Shown here in pieces: positions 1 through 8,968 of a stretch of 22,281 nt of DNA. The first letter of the stretch is position 1, and the number at the start of each line of letters is the position of its first letter. Location: positions 1-22,281 of IMG/VR virus record IMGVR_UViG_3300042361_000843; one strand, 5' to 3'. A program made the position numbers and the translations under genes. The notes beneath the pieces are model-generated. The model saw only the letters and a list, made by a program, of their open reading frames with translations, had not been told where the DNA came from and made no database searches. This DNA is from a virus.

Positions 1-2
1 CG

Positions 3-1085
3 GCGAAAAATACTTGGTATTTCCGCGTCCAGGTAGATGGCGAGCGGGTGAGCAAGAGCACGGGCGTGCATGTGCACTCGGCGGCAGGGAAGGCGGCGGC
101 GCTGGTGAGGGCTAAGGCGATTGCCTCGGCGCTGGCTACGGCGGACGAGCACAAGATTGCTGCGGTGGTGAAGCGGCCGGGCTTTGCGAAGTGCGGCGAG
201 GTGGCGGAGATTTACAAGGAGCATGGACCGGCAGCCTCGAAGACGAAGAGCCTGAGCCGGTTTGCGGCTTTTGTGCGCGAGGTGACGGGGCGGCAGGATT
301 GGGAAGAGCAGAGCACGCACCAGGTGCTGACGGCAGCGGCGCTGCGAGGATGGATTGAGGTGCAGAAAAAGACCAAGACAAAGAAAAAAGGAGCGGAAGA
401 TGAATTGCGTTCGGAGAGCGGGATTCACACGGATGTTCAGACGATCAAGAGCATCGTGGCCCGCAAAAGATTTTACCTATTCAAGGATCTCAAGCTGCCA
501 AATCTGGAGGAGTTCTGGAGCGTCGCGGGCGTTGCTGCTCCAGACCAGGCTTATGATCCGGTGGACCGTGAGGTGATGCGTGCTATGGATCGGGCGGCGC
601 GAATCCCGCTGCGGCGTCAAAATAAGCGCGTATGGGCCATCTACTGGCTAATGCGCAAGGCTGGGCTGCGTAACAGTGAGGTGGAGGTTTTGGAGTGGAG
701 CTGGGTTGAGTCCAAAGATAACCAAGTTCACATAGCCATGCTGCGGCGGGCAAATTGGAAATCCAAAAACAAAAAATACGGGCGCGTGCCGTTCAACCCC
801 CGCCTTATGAGATTGATTCGCGCCGCGCTTGGAGATGAGGGCGATTTTGTGATCCCAAGGACAAGCGACGCGGACGCCTACAACCTCACGCATTACGATA
901 TTAACAAATTTGTGCGGCGGTTCATTCCCGACGGGAGCAAGGGAGCCTACAACCTGCGGAAAGAATTTGGCTCTGCAATTGTCGAGCGCAATGGGATCGA
1001 AACCGCTGCGAAGCTCCTGCGGGATAGCATCGCCGTGGTGGAGGCCCACTACTTCGGCCTGCTGGACCGCCCGAAGCCGCTTTAG
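3..1085 (+). CDS. Tyrosine recombinase / phage integrase (5' truncated by window edge)
   Basis: Site-specific recombinase that would integrate or excise the element. The frame is open to the left edge, and the residues before the first internal GTG (position 48) read NTWYFRVQVDGERVSKSTG, a typical integrase N-terminus, so the true start is upstream and 360 residues are visible. Numbering from that GTG, the catalytic domain shows Arg I in AGLRNSE (R208), a lysine-rich hairpin WKSKNKK (about 237-243), box II YNLRKEFGS (R304) and the nucleophile Tyr335 in AHYFGL. The usual box II His is Tyr301 and the His of the LGH motif is Asp326, exactly nine residues before the Tyr. Some families tolerate such changes, so it is not necessarily dead. 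Its stop overlaps the stop of the leftward 2023-aa gene by four bases. It is the only rightward gene supported here. Confidence 0.9.
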   Translation, partial: AKNTWYFRVQVDGERVSKSTGVHVHSAAGKAAALVRAKAIASALATADEHKIAAVVKRPGFAKCGEVAEIYKEHGPAASKTKSLSRFAAFVREVTGRQDWEEQSTHQVLTAAALRGWIEVQKKTKTKKKGAEDELRSESGIHTDVQTIKSIVARKRFYLFKDLKLPNLEEFWSVAGVAAPDQAYDPVDREVMRAMDRAARIPLRRQNKRVWAIYWLMRKAGLRNSEVEVLEWSWVESKDNQVHIAMLRRANWKSKNKKYGRVPFNPRLMRLIRAALGDEGDFVIPRTSDADAYNLTHYDINKFVRRFIPDGSKGAYNLRKEFGSAIVERNGIETAAKLLRDSIAVVEAHYFGLLDRPKPL

Positions 1086-4000
1086 CGCTGCTTGTAGTAT
1101 TCGCTTTCTTGAACGAGGGAGCGGATGGCGCTTTGGGCGCTTGAGCGGTTGCCGAGTTCCATGGATGTCTCCACTTCGTCCATGGCGTTTCGATAGGCTC
1201 GGTTCCACATTCCGAGTTCTTGGTATCTAAATTCCTCCCGCTCGCTGCGTTGTTCGCTGCGGGTTTTGAGGTAGTTGTATTCGGTGCGGAGCCCGTTGAC
1301 GAAATCTGGCAGCGAGAGGCGGACCTTGGCCATGTCGCGCTCGTCGGCCTGGTTCAGCTTGAGATCGTTTTGGTAAACTCCCCTGTCGCTGATCTTGAGA
1401 AATTTATTCAGCACCGGCGTGGCGCTGATTGTCATTTCGGTGAGGGTGTCGGCCTCGGTGTCGTAGTTGAAGAAGTTTGTGATTCCGGTAGCGCCGAGGG
1501 TCCAGCCGAGCATGGGCTTGGTTGCTTCCCATCCCCCGGCGAGCCATTGATCTTCGGAGAGGATGTTGCGGTTGCGGAAATCATCCCTCGGGTTTCGGCC
1601 GGCCAAGAAGGTTGTCCAGTTTTGGCCGACCTCGATGAGCGTGTTTTGCCCTGGCACTTGCGAGCTGATGCCTGCGAAGACATCGCCGAGCTGCGGCGCG
1701 GTTGGGTCGCCTTTGGCGGAGCGGATCGAAGCGCTTAGGATTTTGCCGACGACGCCATTGATGACGCGCAGCCCTTCATCTTGCGGCAGGCGGAGGTAGG
1801 CTGTCTTGCCGCCGGTATCGCCGGTGGAGACATTCCCCAGGGGAATGACGGCAAAGTTGGTCATGTCCCAGTTCGGCACGCGGGAGTAGAGTTTTTGCAG
1901 TTCTTCGCCGAGGACGCCTTCCTTGGCGAGGGTTTGCAGCACGGCTATGAGGCCGCCGCCGGTGAAAAGCCAGGCGAGCCACCATTCCTTGGCGTTCATG
2001 TTGCGCTCGGCTCCACGGAAATTGCGCTGGAGCGATTCGTAGGAGCGCAGAAAAATGTTGAGGAACGGCACAATGGCCCCGGCTGATGAAGCGTGGCGGC
2101 CTTTCTTGTAGTAGTTCGGGATGCCGATGTGGTTGCGGATCGTGTTGGCGGCTTGCGGCGCGGGCATTCCCATATCCTTGACGAGCACCTTGTAGGCCGA
2201 CGCCTTGGGAAGCATCTGGAGAATCTGCCCTGCAAACTCGATGGCTTTGAGCGGGGCCATGAGGGCTCGCACATAAACATTGCGCGACTTCTGGTCTTGG
2301 AGGTGAAACTTGCGCAGGATGGCATCGATGCTGTCATCATTACTCCCCATGGGGCCGCCAAAGGCCGAGTGAGGACCACCTGTTGCGGCGTTTTCGATCA
2401 TCTCACGCATGAGCTGCGTCTTGCCCACATCTCCTTGAGCCCAATCGATGGACGCTCCCCAAGCTTCGGGGTCGAGGAGGCGCATGACAAACCTTGCGCG
2501 GCCTTTGATGCCTCCTGGCATGTTGGTGAGTGACCTTTGCAAGTCGCGGAGGGGAGACATGAAAAGCTGGAAGGCCGGGTTGTAGCGAATGATGGCCCCA
2601 TAGACGAGGCGTTGAAACCCCGTCGAGAGGAGCTTAAGAATGGCGTCGCGCTCGGCGGGGGATTGATCCTCCCACATGCGGGCGTAGCGGTCGGGGAGGT
2701 GAACGCCGGTGAGTTGGCCATCGTCCTTCCATTGCACCAGGGTAAAGCCAGTTTCTTGTGACTCCTGCGGCACCATGGCTTTGCCGTTGTATTTCATGGG
2801 CGCGGGCTTCACCAGCTCCGGCGCGGTCTGGCGGATGGCCTCCACGGCGGCGCGTTTGAATCGGTTGTTCTGCGCGGCGCGGTGGATGCTGATGGATTTA
2901 AGAACCGTTTGCTGGAGCGGGTCGGCGATTTCCTTAAAGGTTCCCACCTGCTTGCGGATGGCCGAGGGTAGATACTCCTGCACATATTCCAGCGGGGTGA
3001 AGGCGGCGTAGTTGTCGCGGTTGGCGCTGATGATTTCCCAGAGGTCGGCAGAGAAAAGCCCGGCGTCGTTTGCATCCTCCATGATGGTGAAAACAACATC
3101 GCGGAATCCCGCGACGGCGGATTCGAGGGCGGCGGTTTTATCAGGGCCGAGGCGCTGCTGGAGCGAGGCGAGCATTTCGGCGGAAGTGCGGGCGGTCTCG
3201 CCGCCAGGGTTGGCCATCACAGCGCGGCCTTTCTCCACCGTGAGATCCATTCCCTTGATCTTCTCAGTGACTTCGTAGCGTTCGTTGGCGATGCGGTGAT
3301 GCTTGAGCCAGACGCCGAAATAATCACGCGGCACGCCTGCCGCATCGAGGCTTTGGTAGAGGCGGCCTATGTCGGCCAGCTTTTCTTGGAGTTTACTTTC
3401 GGCCAGCGGGTGCTCCTCGGTGAGCCAGCGGATGCCGTCCTCCTCCGCCTTGGTGATGGTGCCAGCGGCGCGGGCCTTGGCGGCGGATTCGATGAGAGGT
3501 TGGTAGCGGTTCCAGTATTGGTCTTTGAGGTTTTCCCACCAGCCCGTGAGGCTGGCGCGGCGGGCGGCAGCGGCGGCCTGCTTGCCGACGAAAACCTCGG
3601 CCCCGGCCTTAAAGGATTCCAAGTCGCGGGCGAGGCGCTTATCCAGCACGGCATCGCGGCCCATGAGGATGCGGTTTTGGATTTCAAAGATGCTGGCTTT
3701 TACCTGCGGGCGGGCGTCGGCGTAGTTCCAGAAGGCTTTGTAAAATACGGGGGCGCGGGCTTGGAGGTCCGCCGGGGAGTTGAAGAGCACGCTGATGGCG
3801 TCGGCGTAGAGTTCAGCGGCGCTGTGGCGGTAGTCCACATAGCTATCCTTGGCGTCCTCGTAGTTGAAGGGTTTCCACCATTCGCTGAGTTGAATCAATT
3901 CCTCCCGCACATTCGGGTCGTAGGCTCCATCCTCAAATGTTCCTCGCCGGTTTCCGACATAGCCCAAGTTCCGGTCGGCCATGGTCTCTTGGATCAGCTC

Positions 4001-7000
4001 ACGGTATCGTGTTGCCACTTCCGCTTCCCAATCTCCCCGGCCTGGATCGTCTTTCTCCGGCATTGATCCGGCGGGCATGGAGTTTCTGGCTTGAGACTGT
4101 AATTGCCTACGCTCTTTCGGAGTAATAAGTTGCCCACCCTTGTCGATTGGGAACGCATGCTTGAGAAAATTGCCCACATTCATGATGTGGCCGCCGAGGT
4201 TGCCGAGCTTGATGTTGCGCTCATCCATCCAGCTTACGAGGTGCCCGATCTCATGGGCGAAGGTGAGCATGGCGCTGGATTCGTTTTGGAAAAGTTCTGG
4301 CCGGAGTGTGATGATGCCGGACTTGGGATTGAATGTGCCGAGGGCTGTGGGTGTTCGTTTCAGCACAGGGTCGTTGCCGGTGAGGGAGCGCACCATCTCC
4401 ACCAACTCCGGCATTTCGATGACGGGCACCTTGTCCGTGCCGCCCAGGATGAAAGGCATGGTCCATCCGCTTCCCTTTGAGGAACGCACTACACCCACGG
4501 CGTCGGGGTAGTCGGCGAAGACTTGGGCGTCGTTGTAGGTTTCGAGGGCGGGCTTTGGGATAGTGGATCCGGCGGGGATGACGGGGGTGGGCGGGCCTGC
4601 GTCGGCCATGACTTTGCTGCCGCTGCGGGAGGATTTAGTGGGAGGTCCGGCGTCGGCAAATGCCATTTTGGTTTGTCCCTTTTGCGCTTCCTCGTAGGCC
4701 GCTTGTTGGCGCTTGGCTTCGTCGGCTTCGCGTTGAATTGTTAGGCTGTCGTCCAGCACCGGGCGGTCGAGGCTGAATGGCATTTCGGACGGGCTAAAGA
4801 TATTGCCGGAAAAAGGATCGTCCTGCTTGGCAGGGGCAGGCGTGTCGATGGGTTCGCCAAAGAAGTTGTCGATGTCGCCGGTGGGCGGGGCGGCGAGCTC
4901 GGCTTCCTGCACCCACATTTGCGTGCCGTCTTCCACTTTCTGGAGGCCAAATTTTGAACCGTCTTGAAGGGAGATGGTAAATGTCTCGGGGTCGATGGCT
5001 TTCACATTGAGCCACTCGTCGCCAATCTTCACCTTGTCGCCGATTTGTAGCGAGTTTGCAGAGATGGGTTGCAGCTTTGCTTTCTTGGAGTCGGATGGAT
5101 CGAGGGCGGCTTTTGAGAAATTGTCGTATTGCTTCTGGAGCTTGTCGTATTCGGCTTGTTGCGGGTCGCCATCCTTGAGCTGCCGGTAGCTGTTCACCTC
5201 AGCCATGTAGGCGTTGAATAGGGTGTCGGGATACGGGTCGGCGATCAGTCCTTGGTCGTAGAGTTCCTGGGCGCGGACATCGTAGGGCGTGCCGGTGGAG
5301 CGGTGCGTCTCGGCAAAGTGCCTGCCGGTGCGGCGTATCTCATTCCAGTTGTCATTCTCCCCGCCTGCTTTGCCGCTGGCGCTGGTGCGCACGGGAGATT
5401 CTTGGAGCGCGGCGAGGATGGGAAAGGTGCCGGGATCGTAGGACATGCGAGGGAACCGGCGCTTGGGCTTGGAAACAGAGGCCCCCTCCCCGGCGATCAC
5501 TTCGGGTGAGCCTGTCGGTTCAGGCGCTCCACTTGCGGCGGCTGGGGCCGTAGAGGTGTTCGGGGGGATTTCGGTTGCGGTCGAAGGGTCGAAGGTCTCG
5601 GGCGGGTTAACCTGTGGGTTAACTGCGGCCGGTCCTGGTAGGGCTTGGATTCCCTCGGGGCCGGGCAGGGCGTTGCTGCCGCCTTGGAAGGCTGGCGCTG
5701 CACCGCCACGGTTGAGGAACGCTTGGCCGGTGTAGGCGGCGGGTTGGCCTTGTAGAGGGATGGCGGCCTGGGGATTCTCGGCGGCGTAGGGTATGGCGGG
5801 TTGGCTTGGGCGGGGGGTAAAGCCTGCGTCGGCGAGGGCGGCTTGCTGGAAGCGGGGGTTGATGATCTCGGTGGTGTCGAGGAAGCGGAAGCCTGCGGCG
5901 TCCACGGTGGCGCGGCGGATGGCTTGGGCGTCGATGAGGCGTTCGTCGGCGCGGAGGGTTTGCACCGCTTGGCGCATGACATTGTAGTCCTCGGCTTCTT
6001 GTCGGCTGGCACGGCCGGTGCGGACTTGGTTCTCCAGGGTGACAAGCTCCTCGGGTGCGTAGGTTTTATTGCGAGCCTTCACGCCGATGCCTGCGGTGAG
6101 TGCGCCGAGGGTGCCGGATATGGCGGTGCTGGCGGGGTCAAACTCGGGGCGTTGCGGCGGTTGCTGGCCTGTCTGGCGGTATTGCTCGGCGGCGATGAGG
6201 GGGTTGATCTCGGGGTGGATGAGTTTATCCAGGCCGATGTTGGCGGCTTGGATTGCAACATCCGTTCCCACGCCTATAGCGGCTCCGGTGCCGAGGGCTC
6301 CGCTGATAAACTTGGCGGCTTCGGCTCCGCCCTTCTCGGCGCGGATGAGGTTGGCGGCGTTAGCCAGGCGGGAGACTGAGACGGGAGTCGGGGCGAGGAT
6401 CGAGACGAGTTGGCCGGCGGAGTTGTAGCCGGGGGCAAGTTGGTTCGCGGCGTAGAAGCTATCGAGCAGATCGCTTTCCTTGGCCGAGGCTTCGAGGGCT
6501 TTGTCGTAGGCGGCTCCCACACCTATGGCTGTGCCTGTGCCTGCGAGGATGCCGACGCCAATAGCGCCGGGGCCGGTAAAACTGGTGGCGGCGGCAGCGG
6601 CCGGGCCTGCGACAATGGCTCCACCTGTCTGTATGGCTCCCTTGAGGAGGCCGGAGGCGGCGGCTTTGGCTTCGGGGAATGCACCGGCGCGGCGCTCGAG
6701 GTCGCGGCGGGCGGCGGTGGCCTTCTCCACGCCGAGGATGTAGGAGTCGGTCGCTTCGTCGTATTGGTCAACGGTGCCCTTGAGGAGCGAGGTGTAGTTG
6801 GTGGAGTCGATGACGCCGAGGTTCCACATTTGCTCCACGGCCATGTTGTAGCGGGCGGGGTCTATGTAGAGTCGGCCGTCAAGGGTCTTCCACGGCGTGC
6901 TGCCTTGGGGGAAGATGCCTTCTTTTATGCCTTGGTCGTCGGCTGCTTGGCCGTTGCGCTCGGCATCGCGCAGGAAATCAATCGCCTCATCCGGCTGCGG

Positions 7001-7153
7001 CACGGCGGATGGCACTGCGGCAGGGAGTGCGGGATCTTCCTCGACCAACACAGCAGAGGAAACATCAAATTCCTCAAGAGGAACGGCGGTGGTGGGGTCA
7101 AACGCCGGGGCATCCTCTTCCAGAAGGACGGCTGTGGAGGGATCGAAACTCAT
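1082..7153 (-). CDS. Large polyvalent virion protein with zinc-metallopeptidase motif and LPD38-like region
   Basis: A 2023-aa multidomain protein of the kind phages package and inject. Visible parts in order: N-terminal FDP(S/T)TAV motifs (3-35); Gly/Ala-rich hydrophobic stretches (about 163-215 and 283-360) that could insert in membranes; a Pro/Ala-rich linker (450-560); a small beta-rich module around LQIGDKVKIGDEW (702-740); a metallopeptidase region with AHEIGHLVSW (HExxH at 967-971) and a plausible third ligand Glu1114 in SAAELYADA; long helical regions; a region around YGAIIRYNPAFQLF and SPLRDLQRSLTNMPG (about 1505-1740) that I recognise as resembling large-polyvalent-protein-associated domain 38; and a charged helical C-terminus. 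The start overlaps the preceding stop as ATGA, with GGAG seven bases upstream. The likely role is an ejected internal protein whose peptidase could process virion or host proteins. Domain naming is from memory; the zinc motif is seen directly. Confidence 0.85.
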   Translation of the reverse strand: MSFDPSTAVLLEEDAPAFDPTTAVPLEEFDVSSAVLVEEDPALPAAVPSAVPQPDEAIDFLRDAERNGQAADDQGIKEGIFPQGSTPWKTLDGRLYIDPARYNMAVEQMWNLGVIDSTNYTSLLKGTVDQYDEATDSYILGVEKATAARRDLERRAGAFPEAKAAASGLLKGAIQTGGAIVAGPAAAAATSFTGPGAIGVGILAGTGTAIGVGAAYDKALEASAKESDLLDSFYAANQLAPGYNSAGQLVSILAPTPVSVSRLANAANLIRAEKGGAEAAKFISGALGTGAAIGVGTDVAIQAANIGLDKLIHPEINPLIAAEQYRQTGQQPPQRPEFDPASTAISGTLGALTAGIGVKARNKTYAPEELVTLENQVRTGRASRQEAEDYNVMRQAVQTLRADERLIDAQAIRRATVDAAGFRFLDTTEIINPRFQQAALADAGFTPRPSQPAIPYAAENPQAAIPLQGQPAAYTGQAFLNRGGAAPAFQGGSNALPGPEGIQALPGPAAVNPQVNPPETFDPSTATEIPPNTSTAPAAASGAPEPTGSPEVIAGEGASVSKPKRRFPRMSYDPGTFPILAALQESPVRTSASGKAGGENDNWNEIRRTGRHFAETHRSTGTPYDVRAQELYDQGLIADPYPDTLFNAYMAEVNSYRQLKDGDPQQAEYDKLQKQYDNFSKAALDPSDSKKAKLQPISANSLQIGDKVKIGDEWLNVKAIDPETFTISLQDGSKFGLQKVEDGTQMWVQEAELAAPPTGDIDNFFGEPIDTPAPAKQDDPFSGNIFSPSEMPFSLDRPVLDDSLTIQREADEAKRQQAAYEEAQKGQTKMAFADAGPPTKSSRSGSKVMADAGPPTPVIPAGSTIPKPALETYNDAQVFADYPDAVGVVRSSKGSGWTMPFILGGTDKVPVIEMPELVEMVRSLTGNDPVLKRTPTALGTFNPKSGIITLRPELFQNESSAMLTFAHEIGHLVSWMDERNIKLGNLGGHIMNVGNFLKHAFPIDKGGQLITPKERRQLQSQARNSMPAGSMPEKDDPGRGDWEAEVATRYRELIQETMADRNLGYVGNRRGTFEDGAYDPNVREELIQLSEWWKPFNYEDAKDSYVDYRHSAAELYADAISVLFNSPADLQARAPVFYKAFWNYADARPQVKASIFEIQNRILMGRDAVLDKRLARDLESFKAGAEVFVGKQAAAAARRASLTGWWENLKDQYWNRYQPLIESAAKARAAGTITKAEEDGIRWLTEEHPLAESKLQEKLADIGRLYQSLDAAGVPRDYFGVWLKHHRIANERYEVTEKIKGMDLTVEKGRAVMANPGGETARTSAEMLASLQQRLGPDKTAALESAVAGFRDVVFTIMEDANDAGLFSADLWEIISANRDNYAAFTPLEYVQEYLPSAIRKQVGTFKEIADPLQQTVLKSISIHRAAQNNRFKRAAVEAIRQTAPELVKPAPMKYNGKAMVPQESQETGFTLVQWKDDGQLTGVHLPDRYARMWEDQSPAERDAILKLLSTGFQRLVYGAIIRYNPAFQLFMSPLRDLQRSLTNMPGGIKGRARFVMRLLDPEAWGASIDWAQGDVGKTQLMREMIENAATGGPHSAFGGPMGSNDDSIDAILRKFHLQDQKSRNVYVRALMAPLKAIEFAGQILQMLPKASAYKVLVKDMGMPAPQAANTIRNHIGIPNYYKKGRHASSAGAIVPFLNIFLRSYESLQRNFRGAERNMNAKEWWLAWLFTGGGLIAVLQTLAKEGVLGEELQKLYSRVPNWDMTNFAVIPLGNVSTGDTGGKTAYLRLPQDEGLRVINGVVGKILSASIRSAKGDPTAPQLGDVFAGISSQVPGQNTLIEVGQNWTTFLAGRNPRDDFRNRNILSEDQWLAGGWEATKPMLGWTLGATGITNFFNYDTEADTLTEMTISATPVLNKFLKISDRGVYQNDLKLNQADERDMAKVRLSLPDFVNGLRTEYNYLKTRSEQRSEREEFRYQELGMWNRAYRNAMDEVETSMELGNRSSAQSAIRSLVQESEYYKQR

Positions 7154-8172
7154 TTAAAAACTCCATTGCCTTGGTAGACTGCCGTGTTGCCCTTGGCGTC
7201 TGTGTAGGTTCTGCCGACGATAAACTTGTCAGGAGTAGGCATGGGGTTTGGAGGAGGTGTTGGCGATGGCGTGACGCTGGGCGTGGGGGATGGCGTAGCC
7301 TGTGGCGTAGGGGCGGGTTGAGGGGCTTGAGTTTGGGCAGAATCAGAACGGCGCACGGGGCGCAGGGAGATTTCAATGCGCTTGTCGTAGTCGCTTTTCT
7401 CCTTCTCCAGTTGGGTGCGCAGAGCCTTTACCTTTGTTCCCATAAACGGCGCAGCAGCATAGCTGCCGGTCTGGTTGTCATATTCAACCTTGTCGTTTTC
7501 GGTGAAGCTTGTGAGGGCGTTAAGGCGTGCGCCGATGTTTTCACTCTGCATTTGCAGGCGCTTGATGTTGTCCTCTTGCGTGGCTGAGAGCTTGGCTGGG
7601 CCGCGCACGGGTTCACCACTGGCTTCATTCCATGCCGGGAAGCTGCGTCCGGTGAGCGGGTCGATCATCATTATTGTGCCATCTTCCGCTTTCTCTCTTT
7701 CCAACTTTACCGGCTCGGGCTGCTTGGCTTCGGGGATGATTTGGTTATTCACCATGTTCACCGTGCGGCCATCGGGTAACGATACGGACTGCACCTGGTT
7801 GGCGCGGGCGCGTTTCACGCTGTCCTGGTAGATGCGCACGGCGTTGTTGGAAGTAATCTGACCGCCGGAAGACATGGCAGCGCGGACGACTTCCTTCTGG
7901 TGCGGAGACATGGCCGCCCATTGCTCTTTGCTTGTAATGCGAATGCGACGGCCTGCGGCAAGCTGTGCGGCCAAGTCGTCCAACGGTTCCTCTTCCTGAC
8001 CGTCCATGGCATCCATCGCGCTGCCGACAGGCTGTTGTGCCGTGGCGGGATCGCTGGGGTCGAGAGCCGATAGCGCCGGGCCGGTAGGAAGGATGCTGTT
8101 CGGGTCCGGGTCGTTGGTAATCGACGGCAACGGCACGGTGTTTACGAAAGCAGTTTGTGCGCGGGAGGACAT
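7150..8172 (-). CDS. Probable internal virion protein with coiled coil and Pro/Thr linker
   Basis: A 340-aa protein of no family I can name. The N-terminal third is acidic and disordered-looking (DPSDPATAQQPVG near residue 38, then an EEE run). Residues 72-130 are helical. About 195-275 is rich in charged heptad-like sequence and likely a coiled coil. Residues 283-315 form a PTPxATPSPTP linker, followed by a compact C-terminal tail VGRTYTDAKGNTAVYQGNG (319-337) that looks like a small beta module. It lies nine bases after the 162-aa gene and overlaps the start of the 2023-aa gene by four bases (ATGA), so it is co-translated with proteins thought to be virion internal components. Role inferred from position only. 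Confidence 0.8.
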   Translation of the reverse strand: MSSRAQTAFVNTVPLPSITNDPDPNSILPTGPALSALDPSDPATAQQPVGSAMDAMDGQEEEPLDDLAAQLAAGRRIRITSKEQWAAMSPHQKEVVRAAMSSGGQITSNNAVRIYQDSVKRARANQVQSVSLPDGRTVNMVNNQIIPEAKQPEPVKLEREKAEDGTIMMIDPLTGRSFPAWNEASGEPVRGPAKLSATQEDNIKRLQMQSENIGARLNALTSFTENDKVEYDNQTGSYAAAPFMGTKVKALRTQLEKEKSDYDKRIEISLRPVRRSDSAQTQAPQPAPTPQATPSPTPSVTPSPTPPPNPMPTPDKFIVGRTYTDAKGNTAVYQGNGVFK

Positions 8173-8181
8173 GGCAATATT

Positions 8182-8670
8182 TTACTGCCAGATGTCAATA
8201 CCATCGGCGACTTCCACCGAGAGGGCTGGATTGGAACCTCCGCCGCCGAGGGCAGCCTTTTGTTTGGCGAGCTGGATGGCTTGGGTGTATTGAGCGTTTT
8301 GATTGTAGCGGGTTTGGAGGTTTTCCATCGCGGGCATAAAAGCCATCATGGCTCCTGCCATTTTGTCGGGGTTGTTGCCTGCTTTACCGAGTTCAGTTTG
8401 GAGCGCTTGGCCCAGTGCAATGCCTTCCTTTCCATACTGCGGGAGGATGGCTTGCATGGCAGAGCCTGTGGCTTGGACGCCTTGGAGCTTTGCGGTGTTG
8501 GCTTGGGATTTTGCGATAGCTCCCGTGATGCCCCCTGCCAGATTTGTCACGCCATCGGTGATGCCTTGGGCCAGGGCTTGATTCCCAGCGGCGGTGATTT
8601 GGGATGCGTTGGTTTGGTATCCGGCGAGGATTTCGCCGGAGCGGTCGTTGACTGAGGGGTTGTATGGCAT
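8182..8670 (-). CDS. Small Ala/Gln-rich probable internal virion protein
   Basis: A 162-aa protein without recognisable enzymatic motifs. It has a polar N-terminus (MPYNPSVNDRSGEILAGYQ), then an Ala/Gly/Gln-rich helical body with an amphipathic Gly-containing segment (LAGGITGAIAKSQANTAKL), and a Gly-rich GGGGS near the C-terminus. This composition fits small phage internal or ejection proteins. It starts four bases after the stop of the cysteine-rich protein and ends nine bases before the 340-aa gene. No clear ribosome binding site is visible, so coupling to the upstream gene is likely. Function is inferred from neighbourhood. Confidence 0.75.
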   Translation of the reverse strand: MPYNPSVNDRSGEILAGYQTNASQITAAGNQALAQGITDGVTNLAGGITGAIAKSQANTAKLQGVQATGSAMQAILPQYGKEGIALGQALQTELGKAGNNPDKMAGAMMAFMPAMENLQTRYNQNAQYTQAIQLAKQKAALGGGGSNPALSVEVADGIDIWQ

Positions 8671-8674
8671 GGGA

Positions 8675-8968
8675 TTAGGTGGTGAGGTTTTTGGATTGGC
8701 GGGCTTCTATGCAGAGTGGGCTGCCAGGCTGGAAGGACCGGCAGGCGGATGGGCGAGCATGATATATTGCGCAGGCGACTCCTCGGCCCACCTCGCCACG
8801 GAGGGCGATGCAGCGTCCGCAGGGGTCGGTTTTGAGCAGGGGGTAGTCGGTGCGGATGTAGTCGGCAGGGATGCCGGTGGCGTCGGAGCGGTCGCGCCGG
8901 AGCACGGGCCAGCTCCAACGGTGCGAGCAACATGCGCCACACCGTTGACAGTCGTATTGGGATTCCAT
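8675..8968 (-). CDS. YkgJ-like CxxCxxCC zinc/iron-chelating domain protein
   Basis: A 97-aa protein, MESQYDCQRCGACCSHRW..., with the cysteine spacing CxxCxxCC (Cys7, Cys10, Cys13, Cys14), a second group DPCGRC (Cys50, Cys53), CAIYHARPSACRSF and a final Cys near PLC. The C-x-IY-x-x-RP-x-x-C signature is typical of the YkgJ / UPF0153 metal-chelating family, whose biochemical role is not well defined. The same frame is open for 60 more codons upstream, but that stretch is Arg/Pro-rich shadow of the neighbouring gene, so I start at the ATG just before the cysteine motif. The whole 5' part overlaps, in a different frame, the last 262 bases of the PAPS-reductase-like reading frame. The stop is four bases before the next gene. 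Confidence 0.8.
   Translation of the reverse strand: MESQYDCQRCGACCSHRWSWPVLRRDRSDATGIPADYIRTDYPLLKTDPCGRCIALRGEVGRGVACAIYHARPSACRSFQPGSPLCIEARQSKNLTT

Noticed and set aside
3296-4066. Long rightward open frame (256 codons) over the 2023-aa gene
   Set aside because: Low-complexity Gly/Val/Glu-rich shadow on the opposite strand of a clearly coding gene with recognised motifs; no motif of its own.
6410-7177. Rightward open frame (255 codons) over the N-terminus of the 2023-aa gene
   Set aside because: Gly-rich antisense shadow of the Ala/Gly hydrophobic segments; no domain.
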